From assembly GCA_004017535.1 (NCBI GenBank), contig SAJS01000005.1, positions 1-64,000 on the forward strand: a DNA stretch of 64,000 nucleotides, in the 5' to 3' direction. Below are positions 45,151 to 54,619 of the stretch, one piece after another; position 1 is the stretch's first letter, and each line of letters begins with the position of its first letter. A program made the translations under genes and the position numbers. The notes beneath the pieces are model-generated. The model worked only from the letters and a program-made list of their open reading frames with translations, searched no databases and was not told where the DNA came from. Source of the DNA: Mesorhizobium sp. (GTDB lineage: Bacteria > Pseudomonadota > Alphaproteobacteria > Rhizobiales > Rhizobiaceae).

Positions 45151-45386
45151 TGAAGGGTTCCAGAATCACTTCATATTAGAATTCCCCCAAGCGCTAAAAT
45201 GAGCCTATTATTCCCGGCGGGCCATCGCAAACAGAAAATTCTGTAGGCGGACCGGCCGAGGCGAATTGTGATGCGGCGCCACGGAAAGGAAGCGATCCCA
45301 ACCCGCTGAGCCATCACCAAAACTCCATTGATCCATCATAATTTTGTGATGGTCTTGTGCGGCCCGCTGGGCCATAGCGTTGGGCC

Positions 45387-46313
45387 ATGGTCACCGCTAC
45401 AGCCGATCTCGATCAGGACGCCAAGGGCCGCCGTGGCTTCCTTCTGGCGCTTGGCGCCTATTTCCTCTGGGGATTACTGCCCTTCTACATGAAGGCGGTG
45501 GCGCATCTGCCGCTTGCAGAGGTGATCGCCAACCGCGTCGTCTGGTCGGTGCCGATCGCGGCGGCGGTGCTGATCTGGGCCGGCCGCACCGCCGACTTCA
45601 AGGCTGCGATCCGTTCGCCCAAAAGCCTTGCCATGGCCGCGCTGACGGCGGTGCTGATCTCGGTCAACTGGGGCATCTATGTCTGGGCGATCGCGGTCGA
45701 CCGTACCGTCGAGACCGCGCTGGGCTACTACATCAACCCGCTGGTCAATGTCGTCGTCGGCGCCGTGCTGCTCGGCGAGAAGCTTGACCGCTTGCAGATC
45801 GCGGCTGTCGCGCTGGCCGCCATCGCGGTGACGGTGCTCACCGTCGAGGCCGGCAAGCTGCCCTGGGTGTCGCTGGCGCTCGCATTCTCCTTCGCCGCCT
45901 ACGGCTTCTTCCGCAAGACGCTGCCGATCGGCCCGAGCCAGGGTTTCTTGCTCGAGGTGCTGCTGCTCTCAGTGCCGGCGCTTTGCTACATCGGCTATCT
46001 GATCGCCACCGGGCAGGACCATCTCATCTCCCGCATAGGTTCCGACACGGCCTTGCTGATCGGCTGCGGCCCGATCACCGCCGTGCCGCTGTTGCTGTTT
46101 GCCTTCGGCGCCAGGCTGCTGCGCCTCTCCACCATCGGCATCATGCAATATATCGCGCCGACCATGGTATTCCTGATTGCCGTGCTGATATTCGATGAGC
46201 CGTTCGGCACCACCCAGGCCATCGCCTTCGCGCTGATCTGGATGGCGCTGGCGATGTACAGCTGGTCGATGTTCAGGGGCCGCGAAGCGCGGCCAGCGGC
46301 ACCCGCGAGGTAA
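45387..46313 (+). CDS. rarD: EamA family transporter RarD
   Basis: The 308-residue inner-membrane protein has about ten hydrophobic helices in two EamA repeats. It has typical RarD features: GAYFLWGLLPFYMKAV at helix 1, NRVVWSVPIAA at helix 2 and IGIMQYIAPTMVFLIAVLIF near the end. RarD proteins are membrane transporters whose substrate has not been defined for this group. The preceding 236 bases hold no gene and are shared with the sulfotransferase gene. Confidence 0.9.
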   Translation: MVTATADLDQDAKGRRGFLLALGAYFLWGLLPFYMKAVAHLPLAEVIANRVVWSVPIAAAVLIWAGRTADFKAAIRSPKSLAMAALTAVLISVNWGIYVWAIAVDRTVETALGYYINPLVNVVVGAVLLGEKLDRLQIAAVALAAIAVTVLTVEAGKLPWVSLALAFSFAAYGFFRKTLPIGPSQGFLLEVLLLSVPALCYIGYLIATGQDHLISRIGSDTALLIGCGPITAVPLLLFAFGARLLRLSTIGIMQYIAPTMVFLIAVLIFDEPFGTTQAIAFALIWMALAMYSWSMFRGREARPAAPAR

Positions 46314-46369
46314 GCAAAAGCGCGAGACGGCTATCCGTCCGCAACCGCGTCGAACAGAGGAGGGCGCCG

Positions 46370-47056
46370 ATGTACGTTCTGCATATCGGCAACAAGAATT
46401 ATTCGTCGTGGTCGCTGCGGCCATGGCTGCTAATGCGGGTCCTCGGCATTCCCTTCGAGGAGCGGCTGACGCCGTTCCCGGCCGGGCCGAGTTTCGACCT
46501 CTACAGCCAGTTCTCGCCAAATGGCCGCGTGCCCTGCCTTGTCGATGACGGTTGGACGGTCTGGGATTCGCTCTCGATCGTCGAATATCTGGCCGAACGC
46601 CATCCGTGCGTCTGGCCGGCTGATGCAAAGGCGCGCGCCTGGGCACGCTCGGCCGCCGCCGAGATGCATTCGAGCTTCACCGCGCTGCGCAACGACTGCC
46701 CGATGAGTTGCGGCGTGCGCGTCGAGCCATTGCCGATGTCCGCCGCGCTGAAGCACGATCTCTTCCGCATGGGAGACTTGTGGAACGATGGCCTTGCGCG
46801 TTTCGGCGGGCCGTTCCTGGCCGGGGACCGTTTTGGCGCCGTCGACGCCTTCTTCGCGCCGATTGCGTTCAGGGCGCAGTCCTACGGCCTGACGTTCCAA
46901 GGTGAGGCGGCTGACTATCCGCGGCGGCTGCTCGACCTACTGGCCATGCGTGAATGGTACGCGGCCGGCCTCGCCGAGACATGGCGCGAACCCGGCCACG
47001 AAGCCGAAGTCGCTGCCGCGGGCACGATCGTGGGGGATCTGCGGGCAACAGCGTAG
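46370..47056 (+). CDS. Glutathione S-transferase family protein
   Basis: The 228-residue protein has the thioredoxin-like N-terminal domain, NKNYSSWSLRPWLLMRVLG, with Ser in the position that activates glutathione, and an all-helical C-terminal domain. It also has WDSLSIVEYLAERHP, the substrate-side helix region of the fold. The start is supported by GGAGG just before the ATG. It might act in detoxification; the substrate is unknown. It is convergent with the ZntB-like gene. Confidence 0.9.
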   Translation: MYVLHIGNKNYSSWSLRPWLLMRVLGIPFEERLTPFPAGPSFDLYSQFSPNGRVPCLVDDGWTVWDSLSIVEYLAERHPCVWPADAKARAWARSAAAEMHSSFTALRNDCPMSCGVRVEPLPMSAALKHDLFRMGDLWNDGLARFGGPFLAGDRFGAVDAFFAPIAFRAQSYGLTFQGEAADYPRRLLDLLAMREWYAAGLAETWREPGHEAEVAAAGTIVGDLRATA

Positions 47057-47067
47057 TCCCGATTGCT

Positions 47068-48063
47068 TCAGACCCGGCCCAGCCGTCGCACGATCTTGTA
47101 AACAATGCCGGCGATGACGACGGAGATCGCCGTCACCACCCAAAAGCCGTGCGGCGTGTCGACCAGCGGCAAGCCGCCGACATTCATGCCGAACAGGCCG
47201 GAGATGATGGTCGTCGGCAACAGCACTGCCGTCATGACGGAGAGGATGTAGAGGAGTTGGTTCGACTGCTCGGTTAGCTTGGCCATCAGCTCGTCCTGCA
47301 ACAGGCGCGTGCGCGCCTGCAGCTGCTCGCCGTCGTGATGCAGCGTATGCGCCCGGTGCGAGAGGCGTGTCGCCATGTCGTTGATCGGGTCGGGCAGCTC
47401 GTTGCGATGCGAATGGTCGAGGTGGCGGAAGAGGCTGGTGAGCGTCGCCATCTGCCGGTGGATCAGCACCAGCTGCCGGCGCGCGTCGACCAGCGCCTGG
47501 CGCTCATTGTGCCATGCATCGCACACGATGCGGTCCTCGATGCCATCGAGCGTGTCGCCCATCTTGTCGAGCTCGGCCGCCATGCCGTCGAGCGACTGGC
47601 CCATCACCGCCTCGATCAGCTCGGCCGGCGTGCGGAATTTCCGTGCGCCGCTCTCCACCATCTTGCGGATCCTGTCTACCGATTCCAGCGGCTGCTTGCG
47701 CGCACCGACCAGCATCCTGTCGTTGAAGGCGAAGCGGAAATGTGTCAGTCCGCGCGCCTCCGCGAAATCGTGCCTGAGGTCCGGCAGGTCGCCATAGAGG
47801 AAGTCGTCCTCGAAATCGATCTGACAGCCATGGCTGGGCGACAGGAAGGCGTCGCGCACCGGCGCCGGCAGGGCCGTCTCGGCGCCGATCTCGTGGCGGG
47901 CGCGCATATCGGTGATCTGGTAGCTGCGCCAGCTCCAATGCGCCTCGTCGGGATCCGTGGTGCGGGAACCGTCGGCCTTGAAATGGTAGACGAAGAACAG
48001 CCCGTGCTCGTCCGGCAGATAGGGCGAGAGATCAGTGCCTTCGGCGGGGAGGGCGATGTTCAT
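47068..48063 (-). CDS. CorA-family divalent metal transporter (ZntB-like)
   Basis: The 331-residue protein has a large cytoplasmic N-terminal domain with long helices (about 145-260). Two membrane helices lie at the C-terminus, separated by the pore motif GMNVGGLP. This GMN motif is diagnostic for CorA-type channels. The ZntB subgroup moves zinc rather than magnesium, and the sequence SGLFGMNVGGLPLVDTPHGF is closer to ZntB. The direction of transport is not decided. It is a pentamer in the inner membrane by family knowledge. Confidence 0.88.
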   Translation of the reverse strand: MNIALPAEGTDLSPYLPDEHGLFFVYHFKADGSRTTDPDEAHWSWRSYQITDMRARHEIGAETALPAPVRDAFLSPSHGCQIDFEDDFLYGDLPDLRHDFAEARGLTHFRFAFNDRMLVGARKQPLESVDRIRKMVESGARKFRTPAELIEAVMGQSLDGMAAELDKMGDTLDGIEDRIVCDAWHNERQALVDARRQLVLIHRQMATLTSLFRHLDHSHRNELPDPINDMATRLSHRAHTLHHDGEQLQARTRLLQDELMAKLTEQSNQLLYILSVMTAVLLPTTIISGLFGMNVGGLPLVDTPHGFWVVTAISVVIAGIVYKIVRRLGRV

Positions 48064-48259
48064 GGCGGCTTCGCCGTTGGGGTCGCGGGATGGTCAGCGC
48101 GAACCTACCATGGCGATTGCCGCCGGGTGTGACAGTTTGATGACCGGTGCTTAGCGCGTCTCCCTCTCGGCAAGGGCTGTCCTACGTTTGCCCGCTTGCC
48201 CAACGGGTCTCTCAGCCGGCAACGGCTCAGTCAAATGCCAGGTCGGTCAGTCGGCATCG

Positions 48260-50974
48260 CTATCCCGCTGCCAGCCACTCCCGCGACTGCGCGAAGGTCC
48301 TGAAGGATGTTGCGTCCATCGGCCGCCCGAAGGCGTAGCCCTGGAGGATGTCGCAGCCAAGCTCTTTCAGGATGCGCGCATGTTCCATCGTCTCGACGCC
48401 TTCCGCCACGACTCCTATGCCGAGCGATTTGCCGATCTCTATGATTGACGACACCAGCCGCCGCTGCGCCGGCGAGCCGGTTATCGGCGTGACGAGCTGC
48501 CGGTCGATCTTGAGACGGCGCGGTTGCAGTTTGAGCAGGCTGACGACGGATGCATAGCCCGTGCCGAAATCGTCGATCTCGATGTCAATTCCGAGTTCCT
48601 TGATGTGCTCGATATTCCAGGCGACAAGGTCGTCGTGCTCGTCGAGAAAGATAGACTCCACGAGCTCGAATGAAACAGTTCCTTTCTTGATCGCCAGCTT
48701 GCGCAGGCCGTTGATGAGATCCTTGTCTTCCAGCCTTCGTGCCGAGACGTTGACCGACACGCGCGGGATGTTGAGCCCATCGAGCGACCAGCGCTGGAAA
48801 TTCTCGAGCGTTTGTTCGAGGATCGTGCGGTCGATGAGCGAGACCACGTTCAATTCCTCGGCCACCTTGAGGAACACGTCGGGGCCAAGGATGCCGCGCT
48901 GTGGATGGCGCCAGCGCGACAGCGCTTCGACACCGACGATCTCGAGCGTGTTGGCGTCGAACTGCGGCTGGTAATAGGCAATGAACTCGTTGCGCTCCAA
49001 GCCGCCGAGAATCTCGTCGGCGGTTTGCTTGGTCTTCACGATCTCGCTTTGCAGCTCTTCGTTGAAGAACTCATAGCGGTTGCGCCCTCGGCTCTTGGCT
49101 CGGTAGAGCGCGAGATCGGCATTGACCAGCAGTTGCTTGGCATCGATGCCGCTATTGGCTGCAATCCCGATGCTGACCCCAAACCGGCATTGATGGCCCT
49201 TATAGTCGACGGGTTGCCGCATCTCTTCGATGATCCGGTCCGCGAGGGCGCCGAGTTCATCGTCCCTGCGTCCGCGGCACACCACGATGAACTCGTCCCC
49301 GCCGATGCGCGCCACGAAGTCGGCTGTCCGGGCATTGGCCTTGATGACCTTCGAGGCATGCATCAGCATCGCGTCGCCTGCCGCGTGGCCGAGCGTGTCG
49401 TTGATCTGCTTGAAGCGGTCAAGGTCGAGATGCAGCAGCGCGGTGCGATCATCGTGCGCCCCGGCGAGCATCTCATCGAGATAACGGCGGTTAGGCAGGC
49501 CTGTCAGAGAATCATGCAGCGCGACGTGTTCGATCCTAGCCTTGGCGGTCTCGAGCTCGGCATTCTTCGATTCCGACAATTGCCGCTCACGCACCAGGTT
49601 CTCATTGAGCAGAACGTCGCTGGTCACGTCCCATTCGGCGCCGATCATCTTGGGCGTGTCGCCGGCGTCCTGCAGGAAGCCTGCCCGGGTGCGCACGTGG
49701 CGGACAGTGCCGTCAGGAAGGAGAAGACGGTACTGCGAGGAATAGCGGCCGTGGGTTGCGGCCGCTGCGTCGAAGTCCTTCCTTGCGCGCTCCAGGTCGT
49801 CTGGATGAATGGTCAGCGCCCAGTCGTCATAGCCACGCGGCCGGCCGTCAGCCGGCTTGCCATAAATTTCGTTGACGCGATCATCCCACACGAGCTGCGA
49901 GGTGGCGAGGTCATGTTCCCACACGCCGATGCCCGAGGCGTCGAGGGCAAGCTCCAGCCGCTGCGAAAGCCGCCGCAGCTCCGCGTAGTTCTTCTGTCTC
50001 TCTCCGAACAACCAACCGGCTATCAGGATGGGCAACACAACCAGCGCGCCGGCCAGCGCCATCGTTGCCCACAAGGTGGCCTCGTTCTTCGGCGTGGCCG
50101 GCCAGCCGTGTTTCGGTATCGCCGACAATTGCCAGGACCCCAGCGGCAGTTCCACTTCGGCCGTCACCGGGGTGCCGTTGACCACGTTCTCGCTGCCGAA
50201 GAAGCGCTGGCCGCCGCCGCCCAGCGCGTCCTTGCCTGTTAGGGCGACTTCGATATCGAGGTCCGGGTCGGTGAGGCCGCTTGCGGCAAAGAGCCTGTCG
50301 ACATCGATGACCGCGGAGAGAATGCCCCAGAACCGGTCACCGCCGCCCACTGTCGGTACGAAAATCGGAATCCTGCCGATGAAGCCTCGGCCGCCCTGGA
50401 CGAGGTCTACCGGACCCGCCAGAACCAAGGCGCGCTGGTCGCGGGCCCGCAGCGCCGCCATGCGCTGTGCTTCATTCTTGCGGTAGTCGAGCCCGAGCGC
50501 CTTTTCATTGCCCTCCATCGGGTACATCAACGAGATCACAAGGTCGGGCGCGCCGGCAATGTTGCGCAGCTGTGATTTATCCTTGAACAGGTTCGCGGCG
50601 AGCGCGGCAAATCGCTGTTGCCCCATATACGGCTCGGTGGTCACCGCTGAAGCAAGGCCCTGCACCAGCTGCAGGTTGCCGTTTATGTTGCCCTCGAGCT
50701 TGGCGCGGATGATGTTGACCTTGGCCAGCACCTCGGCGCGCATCAGCTGGTCGGAGACTTTTCTGTTTTGCTGGTCGACGAAGAGCGCGCAGATCGCAAG
50801 CACGAAAACAGCGATGGCCGCCGGTAAGTTGGCGGAAGAGACAACGGCCGGTCTGATGCGGCCGATATTGAAACCCCTCCATGTCAATTCGACAGGAATA
50901 CCTTTCGCGGATAGAAATCCATCGGTTGAGGCTAACAGGAAGTGCTTAAATTTAAACTTCCGGCCCGGCTTCAA
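48260..50974 (-). CDS. CHASE-like sensor, PAS, GGDEF and EAL cyclic di-GMP protein
   Basis: The 904-residue protein starts with a membrane helix (about 48-66) followed by a periplasmic CHASE-like domain (about 70-300) with GNINGNLQLVQGLASAV. A second helix lies near 303-325. A PAS domain (about 340-460), a GGDEF domain (about 475-635, RIGGDEF) and an EAL domain (about 645-895, GVEALSRW, DDFGTGYAS, AEGVET) follow. Here an I-site RTAD lies five residues before GGDEF, so synthesis may be feedback-inhibited. Both catalytic sites look complete. It is an inner-membrane receptor for an extracytoplasmic signal. Confidence 0.92.
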   Translation of the reverse strand: MKPGRKFKFKHFLLASTDGFLSAKGIPVELTWRGFNIGRIRPAVVSSANLPAAIAVFVLAICALFVDQQNRKVSDQLMRAEVLAKVNIIRAKLEGNINGNLQLVQGLASAVTTEPYMGQQRFAALAANLFKDKSQLRNIAGAPDLVISLMYPMEGNEKALGLDYRKNEAQRMAALRARDQRALVLAGPVDLVQGGRGFIGRIPIFVPTVGGGDRFWGILSAVIDVDRLFAASGLTDPDLDIEVALTGKDALGGGGQRFFGSENVVNGTPVTAEVELPLGSWQLSAIPKHGWPATPKNEATLWATMALAGALVVLPILIAGWLFGERQKNYAELRRLSQRLELALDASGIGVWEHDLATSQLVWDDRVNEIYGKPADGRPRGYDDWALTIHPDDLERARKDFDAAAATHGRYSSQYRLLLPDGTVRHVRTRAGFLQDAGDTPKMIGAEWDVTSDVLLNENLVRERQLSESKNAELETAKARIEHVALHDSLTGLPNRRYLDEMLAGAHDDRTALLHLDLDRFKQINDTLGHAAGDAMLMHASKVIKANARTADFVARIGGDEFIVVCRGRRDDELGALADRIIEEMRQPVDYKGHQCRFGVSIGIAANSGIDAKQLLVNADLALYRAKSRGRNRYEFFNEELQSEIVKTKQTADEILGGLERNEFIAYYQPQFDANTLEIVGVEALSRWRHPQRGILGPDVFLKVAEELNVVSLIDRTILEQTLENFQRWSLDGLNIPRVSVNVSARRLEDKDLINGLRKLAIKKGTVSFELVESIFLDEHDDLVAWNIEHIKELGIDIEIDDFGTGYASVVSLLKLQPRRLKIDRQLVTPITGSPAQRRLVSSIIEIGKSLGIGVVAEGVETMEHARILKELGCDILQGYAFGRPMDATSFRTFAQSREWLAAG

Positions 50975-51205
50975 GTTGCGTCACTGGTAGCTTCGCGGCC
51001 TATTTTCAGCCCAAAAACTGGAGCGATGCTTAACGCCGGCTAACTGGCCGCGGCTTCCCGTTTCATCCAGACGGGTCGCGATTTCTATCGCGCCCTGAAA
51101 AGATTCTTCTGCTCCCCGGGAATAAAGCCCGGGCCTTCCGGGTCTTGGCTGTAGCGAGGCCATCCTCCCAAGGCACGCATCAACCAACCCGGAAGGAATA
51201 CGCAT

Positions 51206-51415
51206 ATGAACAACATCGCCCTCACCGCAGTCGCCATCCTCCTTGCCACCGGCAGCGCCTTTGCCGGCAGCGAACACTTCTCGACGGCCGCCCGGCAGGC
51301 AGCCGCCGTCGACACCACCACCACTGCTTCCATCGTGAAGCTGGACCGCCACGACTTGAAGCCGGCGGCCAAGATCGCTGCGGATGAGCCTGGCCAAGGC
51401 ATCTGGGGTCGCTGA
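51206..51415 (+). CDS. DUF680 family small secreted protein
   Basis: The 69-residue protein begins with a signal peptide MNNIALTAVAILLATGSA (cleavage near FAGSEH). It ends in a short mature part of about 50 residues with TTTTASIVKLDRH and GQGIWGR. This is the DUF680 pattern, a family I know only from Mesorhizobium, so it also supports the organism call. The function is unknown. A GGAAGGA ribosome site precedes the ATG. It stands at the head of a run encoding exported proteins. Confidence 0.87.
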   Translation: MNNIALTAVAILLATGSAFAGSEHFSTAARQAAAVDTTTTASIVKLDRHDLKPAAKIAADEPGQGIWGR

Positions 51416-51635
51416 GCTAGGAGTCGAGGCCAAAGGTCTTGACCATGTGCGAGGAAGGCACGCCTCGCCCGGTTCAACGACCAGACGTCCCGATCTCCCC
51501 GGTGCCGGCCGGTCTTCAGTCGGACCGGCCGGCACCGGCTTCCGCAGCCGGCGGAGGGTCGCACCGGGCCCTCCGCCAATTTCTCACACCGCCTGAAACC
51601 TGACGCAAATTTGCAGCCACAAGAGGAGATTTCTG

Positions 51636-52607
51636 ATGTTCAACATGACACGTCGCATGGTGCTCGGATCCGCCGCCGCCGCTGCCGCCTTCGGCATTGC
51701 CGGCAAGCTGGAATTCGCGCCCGCGGCCCACGCCGAAACCCCGGTGGAGCCGCTGGTCGGCTTCTACAAATACAAGGTGGGCTCGCTCGAGGTCACCGCC
51801 GTCTATGACGGCATCTGGCGCAAGCCCCACGACCCGGCCTTCATCAAGGACGTGTCGGTCGACGACACCAAGGCGGCGCTCGCCAAGGCGGGGCTGACCA
51901 CCGACTTCATGCCGATCCCGCTCACCGTCGTAGTGCTCAAGATGAACGGCCGCACCATCATGATGGATGCCGGTTCCGGCGTTGGCCAGTGGCAGGCCAA
52001 CGCCACGCATCTGCCGGCCAACATGAAGGCCGCCGGCATCGATTACAAGGCGATCGACACCATTCTGATCTCGCATTTCCATCCGGACCATGTCTGGGGC
52101 CTGATGGAGAAGGGCACCAACGATCCGGTGTTCCCCAATGCCGAGCTGGTCGTCAACGCCACCGAGTACAATTGGTGGACTGATCCGAGCCGCCTCGCCA
52201 AGCTGCCCGAGGGCCGCAAGCCGGCGGGCAAGCGCATCGCCGAGAATTTTCCGAAATGGAAGAACTGGAAGCTGGTCGACGACGGCGCCGAAGTGGTGCC
52301 CGGCATCCGCCTGATGGCGGCGCCCGGCCACACGCCTGGCCATTCCGTCTACCATGTCGATGCCGGCGCCGAGCAGTTCCTCGTCTCGGCCGACACCATG
52401 TACGTGCCGGCGCTGCTTGCCCCGCATCCCGAATGGCAGGGCGCCTACGACCAGGACGGTCCGACGGCGATCGCCACGCGTCACCGGATCATCGACCAGG
52501 TGATCGCCGACAATATCCGGATCTGCGGCTCGCACTTCCCGTTCCCCGGCACAGGCAGCTTCGTCAAGGACGGCAACGCCTACGCCTTCACCCCAACCCA
52601 GATCTGA
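51636..52607 (+). CDS. Tat-exported metallo-beta-lactamase-fold hydrolase
   Basis: The 323-residue protein starts with a twin-arginine signal, MTRRMVLGSAAAAAAFG, followed by a hydrophobic stretch and a cleavage near APAAHA. The hydrolase core has SHFHPDHVWGL (HxHxDH metal site), GHTPGHSVYHV (metal His), and a late SHFPFPGTG His. It should be exported folded with its metal ions to the periplasm. Members include lactonases, alkylsulfatases and others; the substrate is unknown. AGGAG lies just before the ATG. A TPR gene follows 37 bases later. Confidence 0.9.
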   Translation: MFNMTRRMVLGSAAAAAAFGIAGKLEFAPAAHAETPVEPLVGFYKYKVGSLEVTAVYDGIWRKPHDPAFIKDVSVDDTKAALAKAGLTTDFMPIPLTVVVLKMNGRTIMMDAGSGVGQWQANATHLPANMKAAGIDYKAIDTILISHFHPDHVWGLMEKGTNDPVFPNAELVVNATEYNWWTDPSRLAKLPEGRKPAGKRIAENFPKWKNWKLVDDGAEVVPGIRLMAAPGHTPGHSVYHVDAGAEQFLVSADTMYVPALLAPHPEWQGAYDQDGPTAIATRHRIIDQVIADNIRICGSHFPFPGTGSFVKDGNAYAFTPTQI

Positions 52608-52644
52608 TCTCAAATCAGATCATGAACAGAGAGCGACAACGCCA

Positions 52645-53106
52645 ATGAAACACGCACTTTTCGCGGTCCTCGGCGCCATCGCGGTGCTGACCGCGGCCCC
52701 CATCGCCATCGCCGTTCCGGCCTATGCCGTCGACGACATCGAAGGCGCCGACGCGCCGGACCTGACAGCCGTCAAGGCCAAGATCGACGCCAAGGACTAC
52801 AAGGGCGCGCTGGCCGATTTGCGCGACCTGGCCCAGGACACCCAGCAGGCCGACGTCTACAACCTGCTCGGCTTCACCCTGCGCAAGACCGGCGACTATC
52901 AGACCTCGCTGACCTACTACACCAAGGCGCTGGAGCTTAAGCCCGACCACAAGGCCGCGCATGAATATCTGGGCGAGCTCTATGTCGAGACCGGCGACAT
53001 GGCCAAGGCCAACGAGCAGCTCGCCTCGCTGGAGAAGCTATGCCCGTCGGGCTGCGAGGAGCTTTCCGACCTCAAGCAGGCGATCGACACTAAGGTGACG
53101 AAGTAG
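52645..53106 (+). CDS. Periplasmic tetratricopeptide repeat protein
   Basis: The 153-residue protein has a signal peptide (MKHALFAVLGAIAVLTAAP, cleavage likely near AVPAYA) and two to three TPR motifs: YKGALADLRDLAQD, ADVYNLLGFTLRKTGDYQTS and AHEYLGELYVETGDMAKANE. A CPSGC pair near the C-terminus (CPSGCEEL) could form a disulfide or bind metal. TPR domains mediate protein contacts, so it may assist the exported hydrolase just upstream. DoxX follows after 230 bases with a repeat. Confidence 0.88.
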   Translation: MKHALFAVLGAIAVLTAAPIAIAVPAYAVDDIEGADAPDLTAVKAKIDAKDYKGALADLRDLAQDTQQADVYNLLGFTLRKTGDYQTSLTYYTKALELKPDHKAAHEYLGELYVETGDMAKANEQLASLEKLCPSGCEELSDLKQAIDTKVTK

Positions 53107-53108
53107 TT

Positions 53109-53175
53109 CAACCCGTTTCTCGCCCCCACAAAGTTGGGGAGAGGTGGCCGCGAAGCGGCCGGAGAGGAGCCCTGG
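53109..53175. repeat. Palindromic repeat between TPR and DoxX genes
   Basis: CGCCCCCACAAAGTTGGGG and GTGGCCGCGAAGCGGCC (53145-53161) make two small hairpins. The style (CCCCAC...GTGGGG hairpin followed by a GGCCGC...GCGGCC hairpin) resembles rhizobial intergenic repeats. It may reduce read-through from the upstream genes to doxX. Confidence 0.6.
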
Positions 53176-53337
53176 CGACCTCCCCCTCCAATACAACGTT
53201 TTGGGCGCCACGGCGGTAGCGCCCGAAAACCGGAGCCGGCGTTCCTCTCCCTCGCGCCGGCTCCGACCTTTCAACCTCGAGCGCGCAGGTCCACGCGAAC
53301 GCGTGACGGCCACCTGTTCCAAGGATTGGAGCCGATA

Positions 53338-53820
53338 ATGACACCGATTGAACTTGCCGAGAAACTGCGCGCCAGGGACGTCGTCCTGCTGGCTGGCCGG
53401 CTGCTTCTGTCCCTGATCTTCGTGCATGAGGGACTGCAACTGGCGACGCATTTCGAGGGCGCTCAGAAGGCGATGGCCACGCTTGGCGTCGGCACGCCGC
53501 TGCTCATTGCCACCATCGCGCTGCAGCTCGGCGCCGGCCTGTCGGTGGCGCTCGGCATCCTGACGCGGCTGGGCGCGCTCGGGCTCGGCCTGTTCTGCCT
53601 GATGACGGCCAGTCTCTTCCACACCAATTTCGCCAGCCAGAACGAGCTGCTGCATTTCGAGAAGGATCTCGCCATCGCCGGCGGCATGTTCATCCTCGCG
53701 CTGAGTGGGGCGGGCAAGCTGTCGATGGACAGGGTGCTGACCGGGTTCGCGAAGGACACCAAGATCGATCCGCCCATCGAGCGGCATCTGTCGGTGGGGG
53801 AGACAAGCCTGCCGGTTTGA
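53338..53820 (+). CDS. DoxX family membrane protein
   Basis: The 160-residue protein has four hydrophobic helices and the DoxX pattern VVLLAGRLLLSLIFVHEGLQ with conserved Arg and His, and LGVGTPLLIATIALQLGAGL. DoxX-type proteins are inner-membrane proteins linked to thiosulfate oxidation or redox stress in some bacteria. The ATG at 53338 is the last base triplet before TPIELAEK and is preferred over a long upstream extension that crosses the repeat. It is convergent with the SDR gene. Confidence 0.88.
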   Translation: MTPIELAEKLRARDVVLLAGRLLLSLIFVHEGLQLATHFEGAQKAMATLGVGTPLLIATIALQLGAGLSVALGILTRLGALGLGLFCLMTASLFHTNFASQNELLHFEKDLAIAGGMFILALSGAGKLSMDRVLTGFAKDTKIDPPIERHLSVGETSLPV

Positions 53821-53836
53821 GTGTTGCCAATGAGGC

Positions 53837-54619
53837 TCACAACACGCTCGTGATCCCGCCGTCCACCAGCAACGTCTGTCCGGTGATAAAACTCGCGGCG
53901 TCCGATGCCAGGAACACCGCCGCGCCGGCCAGTTCCTCGACATCGCCCCAGCGCCGCATCGGCGTGCGGCCGGTCAGCCAAGTCGAGAATTTCTCGTCGG
54001 CGACCAAAGCTGCATTCAACTCGGTCTTGAAATAGCCGGGAGCAATGGCGTTGACGCGCACGCCGTGCTGGCCCCACTCGCCGGCCATCGACTTGGTCAG
54101 CATGGTGATCGCCCCCTTGCTCGCCGCGTAGGGTGCGATCGAGGGGCGGGCAAGCGCGCTCTGCACCGAGGAGACGTTGATGATGACGCCCTTGCGGCGT
54201 TGGATCATGCCCTTCACCGCGGCGCGGCTCACCTTGAACACGCCGTCGAGATTGGTCGCCATCAGCGCGTCCCAGTCGGCGTCGGAAAAAGTCTCGAGCG
54301 GCGCACGGCGCTGGATGCCGGCATTGTTGACCAGGATGTCGATCGGACCGGTGTCGGCTTCCGAAGCCGCGATTGCCGCATCGACCGACTGGGTGTCGGT
54401 GACGTCGATTAGCGCTTCCGATATCGTGTGGCCTTCGGCGCGCAGCCTATCGCCGGCAGCCTTCAGCTCCTCCATCTTGCGGCCGCCAAGCGTGACGCGC
54501 GCGCCGGCCGCGGCCAGCGCCTCCGCGAAGGCAAGCCCCAGCCCGCGGCTGGCGCCGGTGATGAAGGCATGCCTGCCCTCGAGGCCGAAGAGGCGGCCGA
54601 GATAATCAGTCGAACGCAA
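53837..54619 (-). CDS. Short-chain dehydrogenase (IdnO/gluconate 5-dehydrogenase-like)
   Basis: The 260-residue SDR has the cofactor loop TGASRGLG, NNAG in the middle, the active-site Ser in NVSSVQSALARPS and YAASKG with catalytic Tyr and Lys, and the end FITGQTLLVDGG. It resembles gluconate 5-dehydrogenases, which reduce 5-keto-D-gluconate. It starts at TTG 54619 and overlaps the adjacent idonate dehydrogenase-like gene by 14 bases, as idnO-idnD pairs do. Start codon and substrate are less certain than the family. Confidence 0.88.
   Translation of the reverse strand: MRSTDYLGRLFGLEGRHAFITGASRGLGLAFAEALAAAGARVTLGGRKMEELKAAGDRLRAEGHTISEALIDVTDTQSVDAAIAASEADTGPIDILVNNAGIQRRAPLETFSDADWDALMATNLDGVFKVSRAAVKGMIQRRKGVIINVSSVQSALARPSIAPYAASKGAITMLTKSMAGEWGQHGVRVNAIAPGYFKTELNAALVADEKFSTWLTGRTPMRRWGDVEELAGAAVFLASDAASFITGQTLLVDGGITSVL

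Noticed and set aside
44302-45386. Nodulation gene identity for the sulfotransferase (NodH)
   Set aside because: The motifs fit the general carbohydrate sulfotransferase group and no nod genes or nod box are nearby.
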